From Reyranella sp. (lineage in GTDB: Bacteria; Pseudomonadota; Alphaproteobacteria; Reyranellales; Reyranellaceae), in the NCBI RefSeq assembly GCF_030651995.1, contig NZ_JAUSBN010000073.1:80459-144458 (forward strand): a stretch of 64,000 bases of DNA. Direction: 5' to 3'. Shown here one piece after another: positions 16,430 to 24,702 of this stretch (within the stretch, counting starts at the first letter, position 1; each line of letters starts with the position of its first letter). The notes below the pieces were generated by a model that saw only the letters and a program-made list of their open reading frames with translations, searched no databases and was not told the DNA's origin. The position numbers and the translations under genes were made by a program.

Positions 16430-18229
16430 ATGGGATTGAAGCGCAAGGTCAGCGTCTTCCTGTTCGCGGTCATGCTGGCCGTGAGCCTGGGCGCGACGGT
16501 CGTGGCCTCGTTGGCCATGTACCGGCTGGTCTCGGAGAAGCAGGATGCCGAGATCCACAGGCTGGAGAGCAGCCTGTCCGATCGTTTCGCCGTCTTCGAG
16601 ACGCTGCTGCGCTCGCAGCACGTGGAAATCGTCGCGCACATGGAGAAGGTCCTGCCGCAGATCGCGGCGGAGCTCGACAGGACCGGCCGCGCCCCCGGGG
16701 ACCTCACCGTGGCCGACCTCGATGCGCTCACCCGCAAGTATGGCGTGCAGCACATCTATTTCGTCGATCGCGCGCACAGGGTCTTTCAGACCAATCTCGC
16801 CAGCGACATGAACCTGACCTTCCCCGAGAGCAGCTTCACGCGCTTCCTCGATACGGTCTATAGCTCGAACAGAGTGATGAGCGACGGCATCGACCTGTCC
16901 AGCCTGACCGGCACGCTGCGCACCTACAGTTACTTCGGGCCCGAGGGGAAGGACTACATCATCGAGACCTCGACCGAGGTGCGCGCCAGCCTGGCGGAGG
17001 GAAACTTCGGCTGGATGGGCGCCTACTTCTTCCAGGACCTGTTCGCCGATGCGCTGCGCTCCAATCCCTACCTGAAGGAGGTCGACCTCTACCTGGTCAC
17101 GCCCGCCGGCGCCTGGTCGCTGCTGCACATCGGCAAGAAGCTCGAGCCCGCGCTGGTCGAGCGCCTGATGAAGGTACGCCGCGAGGAAGTCCCCGCCGGC
17201 GACGGCCGCTATCTCACGGTCTACAGCGGCGAGGAGACCCGGGCGGGGACGCAGGCCGGTCACCCGGTCACCTCGAAGTTCGTCATCCGCAAGATCACCT
17301 ACGACACGGGCCTGGCACGCGAGGCGGTCCTGCATGTGCTGCTGAGTTCGATCATCGTGCTGGCCGTCATGCTGCCGATCGTGTTCTGGATCGCCTCGCG
17401 CCTCCTGCAGAGGCAGCTTCTCGATCCCCTGTTCAGCCTGCGCGGCGAGGCGGGCGCCATTGCCGAGGGCGATCTAGATCAGGCCATCGCCAACACCAAC
17501 CGCATCGACGAGATCGGCCAGCTCGCCAAGAGCTTCGCCTCCATGCGCGATGCAGTGCGCCGGACGATCCTCGACCTCAAACATACGAATGTGTCGATCG
17601 AGCGCTTCGTGCCGCAGGCCTTCCTGTCGATCGTCGGCAAGCCGTCGGTCGCAGATGTCGAGTTGGGGGACAACAAGCGCCGGACCATGAGCATCCTGTT
17701 CTCCGACATTCGTGGTTTCACCACCCTGTCGGAACAGATGAGCCCGGACGAGACCTTCGCGTTCATCAACACCTATCTCGAGCGCATGGGTCCGGTGATC
17801 CGTGACCACCACGGTTTCATCGACAAGTATATCGGTGACGCCATCATGGCGTTGTTCGCCAATGCCGACGATGCATTGCAGGCCGGGCTCGCGATGCTGG
17901 CCGCCCTCGAAGGCTTCAATGCCGAACGGCGGGCCACCGGCCTGCCGCCGATCGAGATCGGCATCGGCATCAATACCGGCTCGCTCATGCTGGGCACGAT
18001 CGGCGAGAAGCATCGCATGGACGGGACCGTCATATCCGACGCCGTGAACCTGGCGGCGCGGATCGAGGGTCTCACCAAGGACTATGCCGCGCCGATGCTG
18101 ATTTCCGAATTCACCTACCGGGAGCTCTCCAACCCCGAGGCCAGCGCCATCCGGCCGGTCGACGTCGTCGTCGTGAAGGGCAAGACCCGGCCTGTCGCCA
18201 TCTACGCCGTGAGCCCGTCCCCGGCGTAA
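16430..18229 (+). CDS. Membrane-bound class III adenylate/guanylate cyclase with HAMP
   Basis: The 599-residue protein has a membrane segment at about 7-29, a periplasmic sensor region at about 30-300, a second membrane segment at about 303-325, HAMP at about 327-380, and a cyclase domain from about 405. Metal-binding Asp residues are in FSDIRGFTT (Asp426) and DKYIGDAIMALF (Asp470). The VSDAVNLAARIEG motif carries the transition-state Asn and Arg. It most likely makes cAMP in response to an extracytoplasmic signal. The sensor domain is not one I recognise. Confidence 0.9.
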   Translation: MGLKRKVSVFLFAVMLAVSLGATVVASLAMYRLVSEKQDAEIHRLESSLSDRFAVFETLLRSQHVEIVAHMEKVLPQIAAELDRTGRAPGDLTVADLDALTRKYGVQHIYFVDRAHRVFQTNLASDMNLTFPESSFTRFLDTVYSSNRVMSDGIDLSSLTGTLRTYSYFGPEGKDYIIETSTEVRASLAEGNFGWMGAYFFQDLFADALRSNPYLKEVDLYLVTPAGAWSLLHIGKKLEPALVERLMKVRREEVPAGDGRYLTVYSGEETRAGTQAGHPVTSKFVIRKITYDTGLAREAVLHVLLSSIIVLAVMLPIVFWIASRLLQRQLLDPLFSLRGEAGAIAEGDLDQAIANTNRIDEIGQLAKSFASMRDAVRRTILDLKHTNVSIERFVPQAFLSIVGKPSVADVELGDNKRRTMSILFSDIRGFTTLSEQMSPDETFAFINTYLERMGPVIRDHHGFIDKYIGDAIMALFANADDALQAGLAMLAALEGFNAERRATGLPPIEIGIGINTGSLMLGTIGEKHRMDGTVISDAVNLAARIEGLTKDYAAPMLISEFTYRELSNPEASAIRPVDVVVVKGKTRPVAIYAVSPSPA

Positions 18230-18232
18230 GGT

Positions 18233-18616
18233 TCAGGCAAAGTCGTCCGGCGTGAGCTCGATCGTCCGGCCGTGGGGCGTGCGATCCGCGGCATGGTCCC
18301 AGGCTTGATAGTAGCGGTCGAGCGTCTCCGGCGAGGCGATGCCCTTCCGTGCCACCAGCCGTTCGAGCGTCGCGAGCCAGTGGCGGTAGTAGGTCGTGCC
18401 GTCGTCGGGGTCGCCCTGGGCGATGGCGGCCTTGATCTGGGCGCCGAGTTCGTCGGCCCATTCGTTCCACGAGAACACGCCGCGCTGCTGCAGCGTCAGC
18501 GCCATGGCGAAAGCCTGCGCCTGCCACGGCTCGGCGAAGATCGGCGCCTCGCCGGCGCAGGGGATGCCCGGTACCGTTTCCAGGGCCGCGCGAACCGCCT
18601 CGATCTCCGACGCCAC
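18233..18616 (-). CDS. Nitrile hydratase accessory protein
   Basis: A GTG start at 18616 shares its G with the TAG stop of the beta-subunit gene (TAGTG), so translation is coupled. The 127 residues include PIFAEPWQAQAFAMAL, FSWNEWADELG and TYYRHWLATLERLV, typical of the small nitrile hydratase activator family, which resembles the beta subunit N-terminus and delivers cobalt to the alpha subunit. Order alpha-beta-activator is the standard Co-type operon. Confidence 0.88.
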   Translation of the reverse strand: MASEIEAVRAALETVPGIPCAGEAPIFAEPWQAQAFAMALTLQQRGVFSWNEWADELGAQIKAAIAQGDPDDGTTYYRHWLATLERLVARKGIASPETLDRYYQAWDHAADRTPHGRTIELTPDDFA

Positions 18617-19275
18617 TACGCAGGCTCCAGATAGGGCTCGAACGCCTCGATGGAAACACTGGTCCCGTCCTCGGCGTCGGGGCCCCACAATTCCCGCCCG
18701 TCGAACACCACCGTGTACAGCCATTCGCCCTGCTCGATACCCTTGTCGACCATCGCGTCGGGAAAGGTGTGGCAGCCCTGGATGCGCTCGATCGTGCCGA
18801 CATGGCCGCGGGCGAAGCGCGGCAGTCGCGTGTGGGAGCGGGGATGGATCTTCCGGGCCCGCACCTTCTGGCCGACCGTGAAAACGGCCGGCGCACGGGG
18901 CGGCCGGTCGTGGTTCGGGCGACTCACGGCAGCGCCGGCCTGGCTGCCCGACAGCGGCTTGCGCTTCAGCGGCCGGCCCGGTCCGCTCGAACGGCCGCTC
19001 GACAGCTCGGCCTCTGAGACGAGGCCGCGGTGCAGGCAGAGGCGTTCGAGACGCAGGAACCACTTTTTGTAATAGGAGGAGGAGAGATAGACGGCGGGCG
19101 GCAGGGTCTCGATCCAGTGGCGGCCGACGTCGATGTTCCATTCGCCGGCCGAGCCCATGACCCGGTTGAGCGCGAAGGAGCGTGCCTGCCATTCGGCATG
19201 AAAGGGCACCTCATGTGGATCGGGCGCGACCTTGCCGAAGCCGTCCATGCCGCCCATGTCGTGCACGCCGTTCAT
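18616..19275 (-). CDS. nthB: Nitrile hydratase beta subunit
   Basis: The 219 residues start MNGVHDMGGMDGFGKV, the diagnostic beta-subunit N-terminus. The C-terminal SH3-like barrel includes FTVGQKVRARKIHPRSHTRLPRF and GEWLYTVVFDGRELWG. It pairs with the alpha subunit to hydrate nitriles to amides. Its ATG overlaps the alpha stop (ATGA at 19275-19272). Confidence 0.93.
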   Translation of the reverse strand: MNGVHDMGGMDGFGKVAPDPHEVPFHAEWQARSFALNRVMGSAGEWNIDVGRHWIETLPPAVYLSSSYYKKWFLRLERLCLHRGLVSEAELSSGRSSGPGRPLKRKPLSGSQAGAAVSRPNHDRPPRAPAVFTVGQKVRARKIHPRSHTRLPRFARGHVGTIERIQGCHTFPDAMVDKGIEQGEWLYTVVFDGRELWGPDAEDGTSVSIEAFEPYLEPA

Positions 19276-19925
19276 GCCGTCGCCTCGTTCGCAGCCTTCG
19301 CAAAGCCGGTGCCGATCATCGAATCGCGGGTGACGAGCGCCGCGAGCTTCTCCTCGGACCAGCCTTCGGTCGCGGCGGGCCGCATCGGCAGCACGATGAA
19401 CCTCGTCTCGGCCGTGGAGTCCCACACGCGCACCTTCGTCTCGTCAGGCAATGTCACGCCGAAATCGGCCAGCACCCTGCGCGGCTCCTTGACGGTGCGG
19501 GCGCGGTAGGGGGCGGACTTGTACCAGGCCGGCGGCAGGCCCAGCAGGTCCCACGGGTAGCAGGAGCACAGGGTGCAGACGATCATGTTGTGCGTGGAAG
19601 GCGTGTTCTCGACGGCAATCAGGTGGTCGCCGACCTTCTGCTCAAGCCCAAGCTTCGCGATCGCCTTGCTGGCGTCGGCGAGCAGCGCCTCGCGGAACCC
19701 GGAGTCGACCCAGGCCCGCGCCACCACCTGCGCGCCGATATGCGGGCCGATCTTCGTCTCGTAGGTCTCGATGATCGAGTCGAGCGCCGCCGGATCGACG
19801 TAGCCCTTCTCCGTCAGGATGGTTTCGAGCGCCCGCACCCGGAGCTGCATCTCCGACAGCTCGGACCCGTGCTCGTGGTCATGGTGATGATCATGGTCGT
19901 GGTCGTGGTCGTGATCGTTCGGCAT
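19272..19925 (-). CDS. nthA: Nitrile hydratase alpha subunit, cobalt type, with His-rich N-terminus
   Basis: The 217-residue protein carries the metal-claw motif VCTLCSC (Cys117, Cys120, Cys122); Thr at the second position indicates the cobalt rather than the iron enzyme. The first about 20 residues are almost pure His/Asp (HDHDHDHDHHHDHEH), a probable metal-loading tail. First gene of the alpha-beta-activator operon; upstream spacing to FecR (opposite strand) is about 210 bp. Confidence 0.94.
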   Translation of the reverse strand: MPNDHDHDHDHDHHHDHEHGSELSEMQLRVRALETILTEKGYVDPAALDSIIETYETKIGPHIGAQVVARAWVDSGFREALLADASKAIAKLGLEQKVGDHLIAVENTPSTHNMIVCTLCSCYPWDLLGLPPAWYKSAPYRARTVKEPRRVLADFGVTLPDETKVRVWDSTAETRFIVLPMRPAATEGWSEEKLAALVTRDSMIGTGFAKAANEATA

Positions 19926-20134
19926 TGCTTTCCCCGATCGCCTGCGCGTGGTCTGCAGACTAGTGCATTCCGCGTCAGCACAACAATGCCCGGTCCGACG
20001 GTGCGCGCGCTCCGCCTTCGCGCCGGCGTCGACCGATGCCTGATCCTGGCATAGAACGGGGCCAGAAAATTCGCCGGCGGATCGTCCATGGTGGGACATG
20101 GCACGAAGTCGATGCCGGCTTGGGTGAGTGGAAT

Positions 20135-20959
20135 ATGACGGCAGGCAAGCCGGACAGGGAATATTTTCGGCGGGCACGGGCGAGCAGACGTCCGTCGCAC
20201 GACCCGTCGCGGCAGGCGGGCGGGCCGCGCTGGATGATGGTGGCCGTCTCGCTGCTGGTGGTGCTGGCGCTTTCCGTCTACCTGCCCTCGCGGGTTCTGA
20301 GCCTGGGCGTGGATCACGTGACGACGACGGCCGAGCACCGGAACGTCGATCTGCCGGACGGGTCGCTCGTCGAACTGGGCGCCGCCAGCGGCCTCGATGT
20401 GCAATTCAGCGATTCCGACCGGCTGGTGAAGCTCCGCTCGGGAGAAGCCTTCTTCAACGTGAAGTCCGGCGACGCGCGACCCTTCACGGTGAAGGCCGGT
20501 GGCGTGTCGGTCGTCGTCACCGGAACGGCCTTCAACGTCCGGCTCGCCGACGAGACGGTCACCGTCGCAGTCGAGAAGGGATCGGTCGAGGTCCGGATGC
20601 CACCGGTGGAAACCGCGCCGGGAGAGATGGAACCGGTGCTGAGGCAGGTGCAGGCCGGCGAGCAGCTCGTGGCCCGGGCCGACGGAACGATCGAACAGGG
20701 CCCTGTTCCCGCTGCCGAGGCGGGGGCGTGGCGACGTCACAGCCTGCACGTCGATGGGGCGACCGTCGGCGAGGCGATCGCCCATCTGCGCCGCTACCAT
20801 GGCGGCTGGATCGTCGTGACCGACGGCACTCTCCTGCGCCAGCGCCTCTCCGGCTTCTACGACCTGCGCGATCCGGTGGCGTCGCTGCGCGCAGTGGTCG
20901 GGCCGTTCGGCGCCCAGGTGCGCCCGATCTCGGTGCTGATCATCGTCTCGGCCCCCTGA
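20135..20959 (+). CDS. FecR-domain protein without anti-sigma N-terminal domain
   Basis: From ATG 20135 the protein is 274 residues: a short basic cytoplasmic stretch (about 30 residues), one membrane segment (WMMVAVSLLVVLALSVYLP), a FecR domain (LPDGSLVELGAASGLDVQF, GEAFFNVKSGDARPF, GTAFNVRL) and a C-terminal secretin/TonB-like domain. The usual N-terminal DUF4880 anti-sigma domain appears absent. No FecI sigma factor or TonB receptor lies beside it, so it is an orphan. The frame is open back to 20036, but that extension does not resemble DUF4880. Confidence 0.78.
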   Translation: MTAGKPDREYFRRARASRRPSHDPSRQAGGPRWMMVAVSLLVVLALSVYLPSRVLSLGVDHVTTTAEHRNVDLPDGSLVELGAASGLDVQFSDSDRLVKLRSGEAFFNVKSGDARPFTVKAGGVSVVVTGTAFNVRLADETVTVAVEKGSVEVRMPPVETAPGEMEPVLRQVQAGEQLVARADGTIEQGPVPAAEAGAWRRHSLHVDGATVGEAIAHLRRYHGGWIVVTDGTLLRQRLSGFYDLRDPVASLRAVVGPFGAQVRPISVLIIVSAP

Positions 20960-21095
20960 TCGCCGGTTTCTCGTTCAGGACCGACACTAAAAAAATCCGG
21001 AGCCGGCAGCTTGAAGGATGCCGAGCCGCGCCTAGATCGTCTGCCGGTCGCCCTTCGGGGGACCGTTTCGCAAACCCATCGCTCAGGAGTGGAGG

Positions 21096-21548
21096 ATGAA
21101 CATGCGTACCGCTTTCGATTTTTCGCCGTTCTATCGTGACACGGTCGGCTTCGACCGGGTGTTCCACATGCTCGATTCCGTGGTCAGCCAGGGCTCGCAG
21201 GGCTACCCGCCATACAATATCGAGAAGGCCGGCGACGATACCTACCACATCGTCATGGCGGTGGCGGGCTTCTCCGAGGCCGAGCTCAGCATCACCCAGA
21301 AGGAGGAGGAGCTCCTCGTGACCGGAAAGTCCCAGCCCGGCGCCGATGAGAAGGAGTACCTCTATCGCGGCATCGCCGCGCGCGAGTTCGAGCGCCGCTT
21401 CCAGCTCGCCGACCACGTGAAGGTGGTCGGGGCGGGCCTGGCGAACGGCCTTCTGACGATCGAGCTGCGGCGCGAGATCCCGGAGGAGAAGAAGGCCCGC
21501 GCCATCCGCATCGAAGCGGGCTCCACGCCGCGCCTTTCGAAGCAGTAG
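21096..21548 (+). CDS. Small heat shock protein Hsp20 (IbpA-like)
   Basis: The 150-residue protein starts MNMRTAFDFSPFYRDTVGFD. The alpha-crystallin domain runs about 37-135 (YPPYNIEKAGDDTYHIVMAVAGF, EFERRFQLADHVKV) and ends in the GLLTIEL strand. It is a holdase chaperone. GGAGTGGAGG precedes the first ATG; a second ATG two codons on is also possible. No heat-shock operator recognised. Confidence 0.93.
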   Translation: MNMRTAFDFSPFYRDTVGFDRVFHMLDSVVSQGSQGYPPYNIEKAGDDTYHIVMAVAGFSEAELSITQKEEELLVTGKSQPGADEKEYLYRGIAAREFERRFQLADHVKVVGAGLANGLLTIELRREIPEEKKARAIRIEAGSTPRLSKQ

Positions 21549-21639
21549 GCACGGAGTCCGACAGGGGGAGAGGAGCGTTCGCCGCCCGCGCGGCGGGCGC
21601 TTCCCGTCCCTCCCATCCGTTACATTTAGGAGGTTCGTC

Positions 21640-22158
21640 ATGATCGCAAGGTCGGCAGCCTACCGGCCTGAATGGCCTTCAGATCCGGATGCCCAGGCCG
21701 GCGCCGCTGAACTCTTCCCGCCTCATGGATATGCCGGAACGATCGACCGGCCCCCGCGCGGCCGCATCCTGATCGTCGAGGACCAGCTCCCGCTGGCGCT
21801 CGAAATGCAGAGGCACCTGCGCGACGCCGGCTACCGCATCGTCGGTCCCGCCGGAAGCCAGAGCGAGGTCGAGCGACTCGTGAGAAGCGGCCGCCTCGAT
21901 GCGGCCGTCATCGACGCCGACTCCCGCCGCAGTGCGCCCTTGGCCGTTGCCGACTGGCTGGCTGCGGAGCAGGTGCCATTCGCGGTGATCGCCGACGACG
22001 TGAGCACCCTGCCGCACGAGCTGGCGCTGCGCCCGCTGATCACGAAGCCCTTGTCGCCGCGCGCCCTGGTGGAGACGGTCGACCAGATGGTCAACGGCAG
22101 CCCGGGGGCGATGGTGATTCCCTACACGCGGGGCCCGCGGCTGTTCCCGCAGCTCTAG
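21640..22158 (+). CDS. Stand-alone receiver-domain protein, partly degenerate
   Basis: The 172 residues comprise an unstructured first 40 and then a CheY-like fold: ILIVEDQLPLALEMQRHLRDAGY, phospho-acceptor strand AAVIDAD, and the ITKPLSPRALVETV strand with conserved Lys. The conserved Thr/Ser is Ala (AVIADD), so phosphorylation signalling may be altered. No output domain. TTTAGGAGGTTCGTC precedes the ATG. It follows Hsp20 by 91 bp. Confidence 0.75.
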   Translation: MIARSAAYRPEWPSDPDAQAGAAELFPPHGYAGTIDRPPRGRILIVEDQLPLALEMQRHLRDAGYRIVGPAGSQSEVERLVRSGRLDAAVIDADSRRSAPLAVADWLAAEQVPFAVIADDVSTLPHELALRPLITKPLSPRALVETVDQMVNGSPGAMVIPYTRGPRLFPQL

Positions 22159-22174
22159 GCGGGCCTCAGGCGCC

Positions 22175-22519
22175 TCAGCAGAGTGGCAACTTCGTCGGAC
22201 GCGGCTTGTGGGCGTGCGGGATCCCTTGGGGCATGCCCTCCGCGGCATGCTCGGCGCGCATGGCCTGACGGGCGGCCTTGCGTTGCGCCTTCTGTTCAGG
22301 GGTGAGTTGGGGACGGGACTTGGCCTTGGCCTGGCGACACGTGCGAGTGCCGGGCGCGTCGGCCGAGGCCTTCGCGCCGGCCTGCGGCGGAGCGGGGGGT
22401 GCGCTTTGTGTGCCGTCCGGTGTGGCGCCCGGGGACGCGGTCGGAACGCCGTCGTTCGCGGCAAAAGCGGCAGTGGACGAGGCCATCACCAGCAAGGCGC
22501 ACAGCATGTGTCGCTTCAA
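22175..22519 (-). CDS. Small secreted Pro/Lys-rich protein
   Basis: The reading frame gives a signal peptide (LKRHMLCALLVMASSTAAFA) if translation starts at TTG 22519, or a shorter one from ATG 22507; GGGAGAGG is upstream. The mature protein is low-complexity: Pro/Ala-rich, then a basic helix (LTPEQKAQRKAARQAMRAEHAAEGM) and a C-terminal LPLC. Function unknown; probably periplasmic. Confidence 0.5.
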   Translation of the reverse strand: MKRHMLCALLVMASSTAAFAANDGVPTASPGATPDGTQSAPPAPPQAGAKASADAPGTRTCRQAKAKSRPQLTPEQKAQRKAARQAMRAEHAAEGMPQGIPHAHKPRPTKLPLC

Positions 22520-22648
22520 GGACAAGAGCCTCTCCCGCAAATATCGAATGTTGTGCGCTATGGCGGGCGATTGCGTCGTTTCGGTGAGGGACCGTAGGTT
22601 TGTGTAGGGCAATCGTCCATGCTTGGTTCGGTGGACGACGCGAGTCCG

Positions 22649-22673
22649 GCAACTTCCCTTTGCCGGCGCCGTT
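22649..22673 (+). promoter_or_regulatory. GCAAC-N16-CGTT promoter-like motif
   Basis: GCAAC at 22649-22653 and CGTT at 22670-22673, 27 nt before the ATG at 22701. It resembles the EcfG consensus GGAAC-N16/17-CGTT with one change. The same arrangement recurs before several small or stress genes in this window. Confidence 0.5.
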
Positions 22674-22700
22674 GAGACCCTCGCATCGGAGGAAACGATC

Positions 22701-22949
22701 ATGAGCAGCCTGGAGGATGCCATCAAGGTGTCGGCCGCCCTGCGGGGCCAGAAGAAGTACATTGAGGCCATCGACCTGATCCAGCGGGCCTTGGCGGCTG
22801 CGCCGGCGGAGGACTTCGCGCGCCTCGACGCCAACCGCGAGGGCCTGCGTGCCGCCGAGGAAGCCGGCCTTCCCGCCGTGGCCAAGCGCTTCGCCGACGC
22901 GATTTCCATCAGGGACGTGGAAGGCGACGAGGAGGAGGAACGCTTCTAG
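22701..22949 (+). CDS. Small helical TPR-like protein
   Basis: ATG 22701 follows GGAGGAAACG. The 82 residues are two to three helices (LRGQKKYIEAIDLIQRALAAAPAEDF) ending in an acidic tail (GDEEEERF). No catalytic features. The upstream motif at 22649-22673 suggests stress-sigma control. Confidence 0.65.
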   Translation: MSSLEDAIKVSAALRGQKKYIEAIDLIQRALAAAPAEDFARLDANREGLRAAEEAGLPAVAKRFADAISIRDVEGDEEEERF

Positions 22950-22966
22950 GGCGCTGCGCGCCGGTC

Positions 22967-24445
22967 CTAGTGCGGCACAGCGCCGAGTTCGAAGCCGGTC
23001 TTGTCATGCAGGGCAAAACGGTCGACCAGATCGGCGCTGGCCTTGTTGTAGCCAATGACCTTCACCTCCGAGCCGTCGCGGCGCAGGCGGGCGACGATCT
23101 TGTCGAGAGCGCCGACGCCAGAGATGTCCCAGAAGTGCGCCGGTGACACGTCGATGGTCACGGGTCGCCCTTCCTCCGGTCTGAAGGCGCGCGTGAAGCG
23201 GTCGACCGAGGCAAAGAAGATCTCGCCGCTGATCGTGTAGGTCACCTCTCCGTCGCTCTCCGTACGCTTCACCGAGAACATGCGGCGGACCTTGCCGGCG
23301 AAGAAAATGCCCGAGAGCAGTACGCCGGCCAGCACGCCCTGGGCCAGGTCGTGGGTAAACACGACGACGCACACCGTCACCACCATCACGATGCTCGAGG
23401 TCGGCGGATGGCGGCGCAGGTTGGGGATCGAGTTCCAGCTGAAGGTGCCGATCGACACCATGATCATCACCGCGACCAGGGCCGGCATCGGAATGCGGCC
23501 GACCAGCGGCCCCAGGACGGCCAGTAGGAAGAGCAGCGCCGTGCCCGCTACGAAGGTCGAAAGGCGCTTGCGGCCGCCCGAGGTCACGTTGATCACCGAC
23601 TGGCCGATCATGGCGCAGCCGCCCATGCCGCCCACGAGAGCGGCGGCGATGTTGGCGCCACCCTGGCCCAGGCACTCCCGGCGTTTATCGCTGTCGGTGT
23701 CGGTCATGTCGTCGACGATCTGCGCCGTCAGCATCGATTCGAGCAGACCGACGGCCGCCATGGTCGCCGAGTAGGGCAGGATGATCTTCAGCGTCTCCCA
23801 GGTGAGCGGCACCTGCGGCAGGGTGAGGCTCGGCAGCGCGTCCGGCAGCTTGCCCATGTCGCCCACCGTATGGACCGGCAGGCCGAAGCCGATGCTGACC
23901 GCGGCCAGCACGACGATAGCCACGAGCGGCGAGGGGACCGCAGTGGTAATGCGCGGCAGCAGATAGATGATGGCGAGGCCCGCCGCGATCATCGCATAGG
24001 TGTGCCACGACACGCCAACCAGCTGCGGGATCTGCGCCATGAAGATCAGGATCGCCAGCGCATTGACGAAGCCGGTGATCACCGAGCGCGAGACGAACTG
24101 CATCAGCAGGTCGAGGCGCAGGAATCCCGCCACGATCTGGATCAGGCCCATCAGAATGGTGGCAGCGAACAGGTAGTCGACGCCATGGTCGCGCACCAGC
24201 GGCGTCACGAGGACCGCGACCGCGGCGGTTGCCGCCGAGATCATGCCCGGCCGTCCGCCCAGCAGCGAAATCACGATGGCGATCGCCACCGAGGCCCACA
24301 GGCCGACCCGTGGATCGACGCCGGCGATGATCGAGAAGCCGATCGCTTCGGGGATGAGGGCGAGGGCGACCACCAGCCCGGCCAGAAAATCACGACGCAC
24401 TTCGGCCGCGCTGCCGAACCACTGGGACTTGACGCTGTTGAACAT
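22967..24445 (-). CDS. SulP family anion transporter with STAS domain
   Basis: The 492-residue protein has about 12 membrane segments beginning RRDFLAGLVVALALIPEAIGF (the SulP signature region). A C-terminal STAS domain from about 390 includes TIDVSPAHFWDISGVGALDK. SulP proteins move sulfate, bicarbonate or other anions. The relatively short length and the STAS segment resemble bicarbonate/sulfate SulP carriers; substrate not determinable here. Confidence 0.9.
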   Translation of the reverse strand: MFNSVKSQWFGSAAEVRRDFLAGLVVALALIPEAIGFSIIAGVDPRVGLWASVAIAIVISLLGGRPGMISAATAAVAVLVTPLVRDHGVDYLFAATILMGLIQIVAGFLRLDLLMQFVSRSVITGFVNALAILIFMAQIPQLVGVSWHTYAMIAAGLAIIYLLPRITTAVPSPLVAIVVLAAVSIGFGLPVHTVGDMGKLPDALPSLTLPQVPLTWETLKIILPYSATMAAVGLLESMLTAQIVDDMTDTDSDKRRECLGQGGANIAAALVGGMGGCAMIGQSVINVTSGGRKRLSTFVAGTALLFLLAVLGPLVGRIPMPALVAVMIMVSIGTFSWNSIPNLRRHPPTSSIVMVVTVCVVVFTHDLAQGVLAGVLLSGIFFAGKVRRMFSVKRTESDGEVTYTISGEIFFASVDRFTRAFRPEEGRPVTIDVSPAHFWDISGVGALDKIVARLRRDGSEVKVIGYNKASADLVDRFALHDKTGFELGAVPH

Positions 24446-24702
24446 TGACCTGTCGATTGCACGGACACTTGGAACCCATGGCTTCGCGTTCCGGCGAAGA
24501 CGGCGAGCGGCGCGTTCTTTCAGCGCGTTCCATATGAGAGTTGCCCGGCGGATCGGCGGCCGGAGTAGCCACCCGGGTTTTCACCGGGCTCCAGGCGATT
24601 GAGGCGTTGCGTAAACCACGCCGGGATCGGGATTGCAATCCCGGTGCCAGCTTGCGTCTCGGCAGACGGTTTCCTGCCGGGACGGTCCAGACGGGAGTTC
24701 TG
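24446..24702. other. Intergenic region with a 16-bp perfect palindrome
   Basis: The gap contains CGGGATTGCAATCCCG at 24628-24643 (perfect palindrome), plus a small hairpin CCCGG-gttttca-CCGGG at about 24573-24589. No gene seen. These could be mRNA-end structures of the M48 gene or an operator for sulP. Confidence 0.4.

Noticed and set aside
16019..17335. Minus-strand frame of 438 codons over the cyclase gene
   Set aside because: Shadow of the plus-strand class III cyclase, which has all catalytic motifs.
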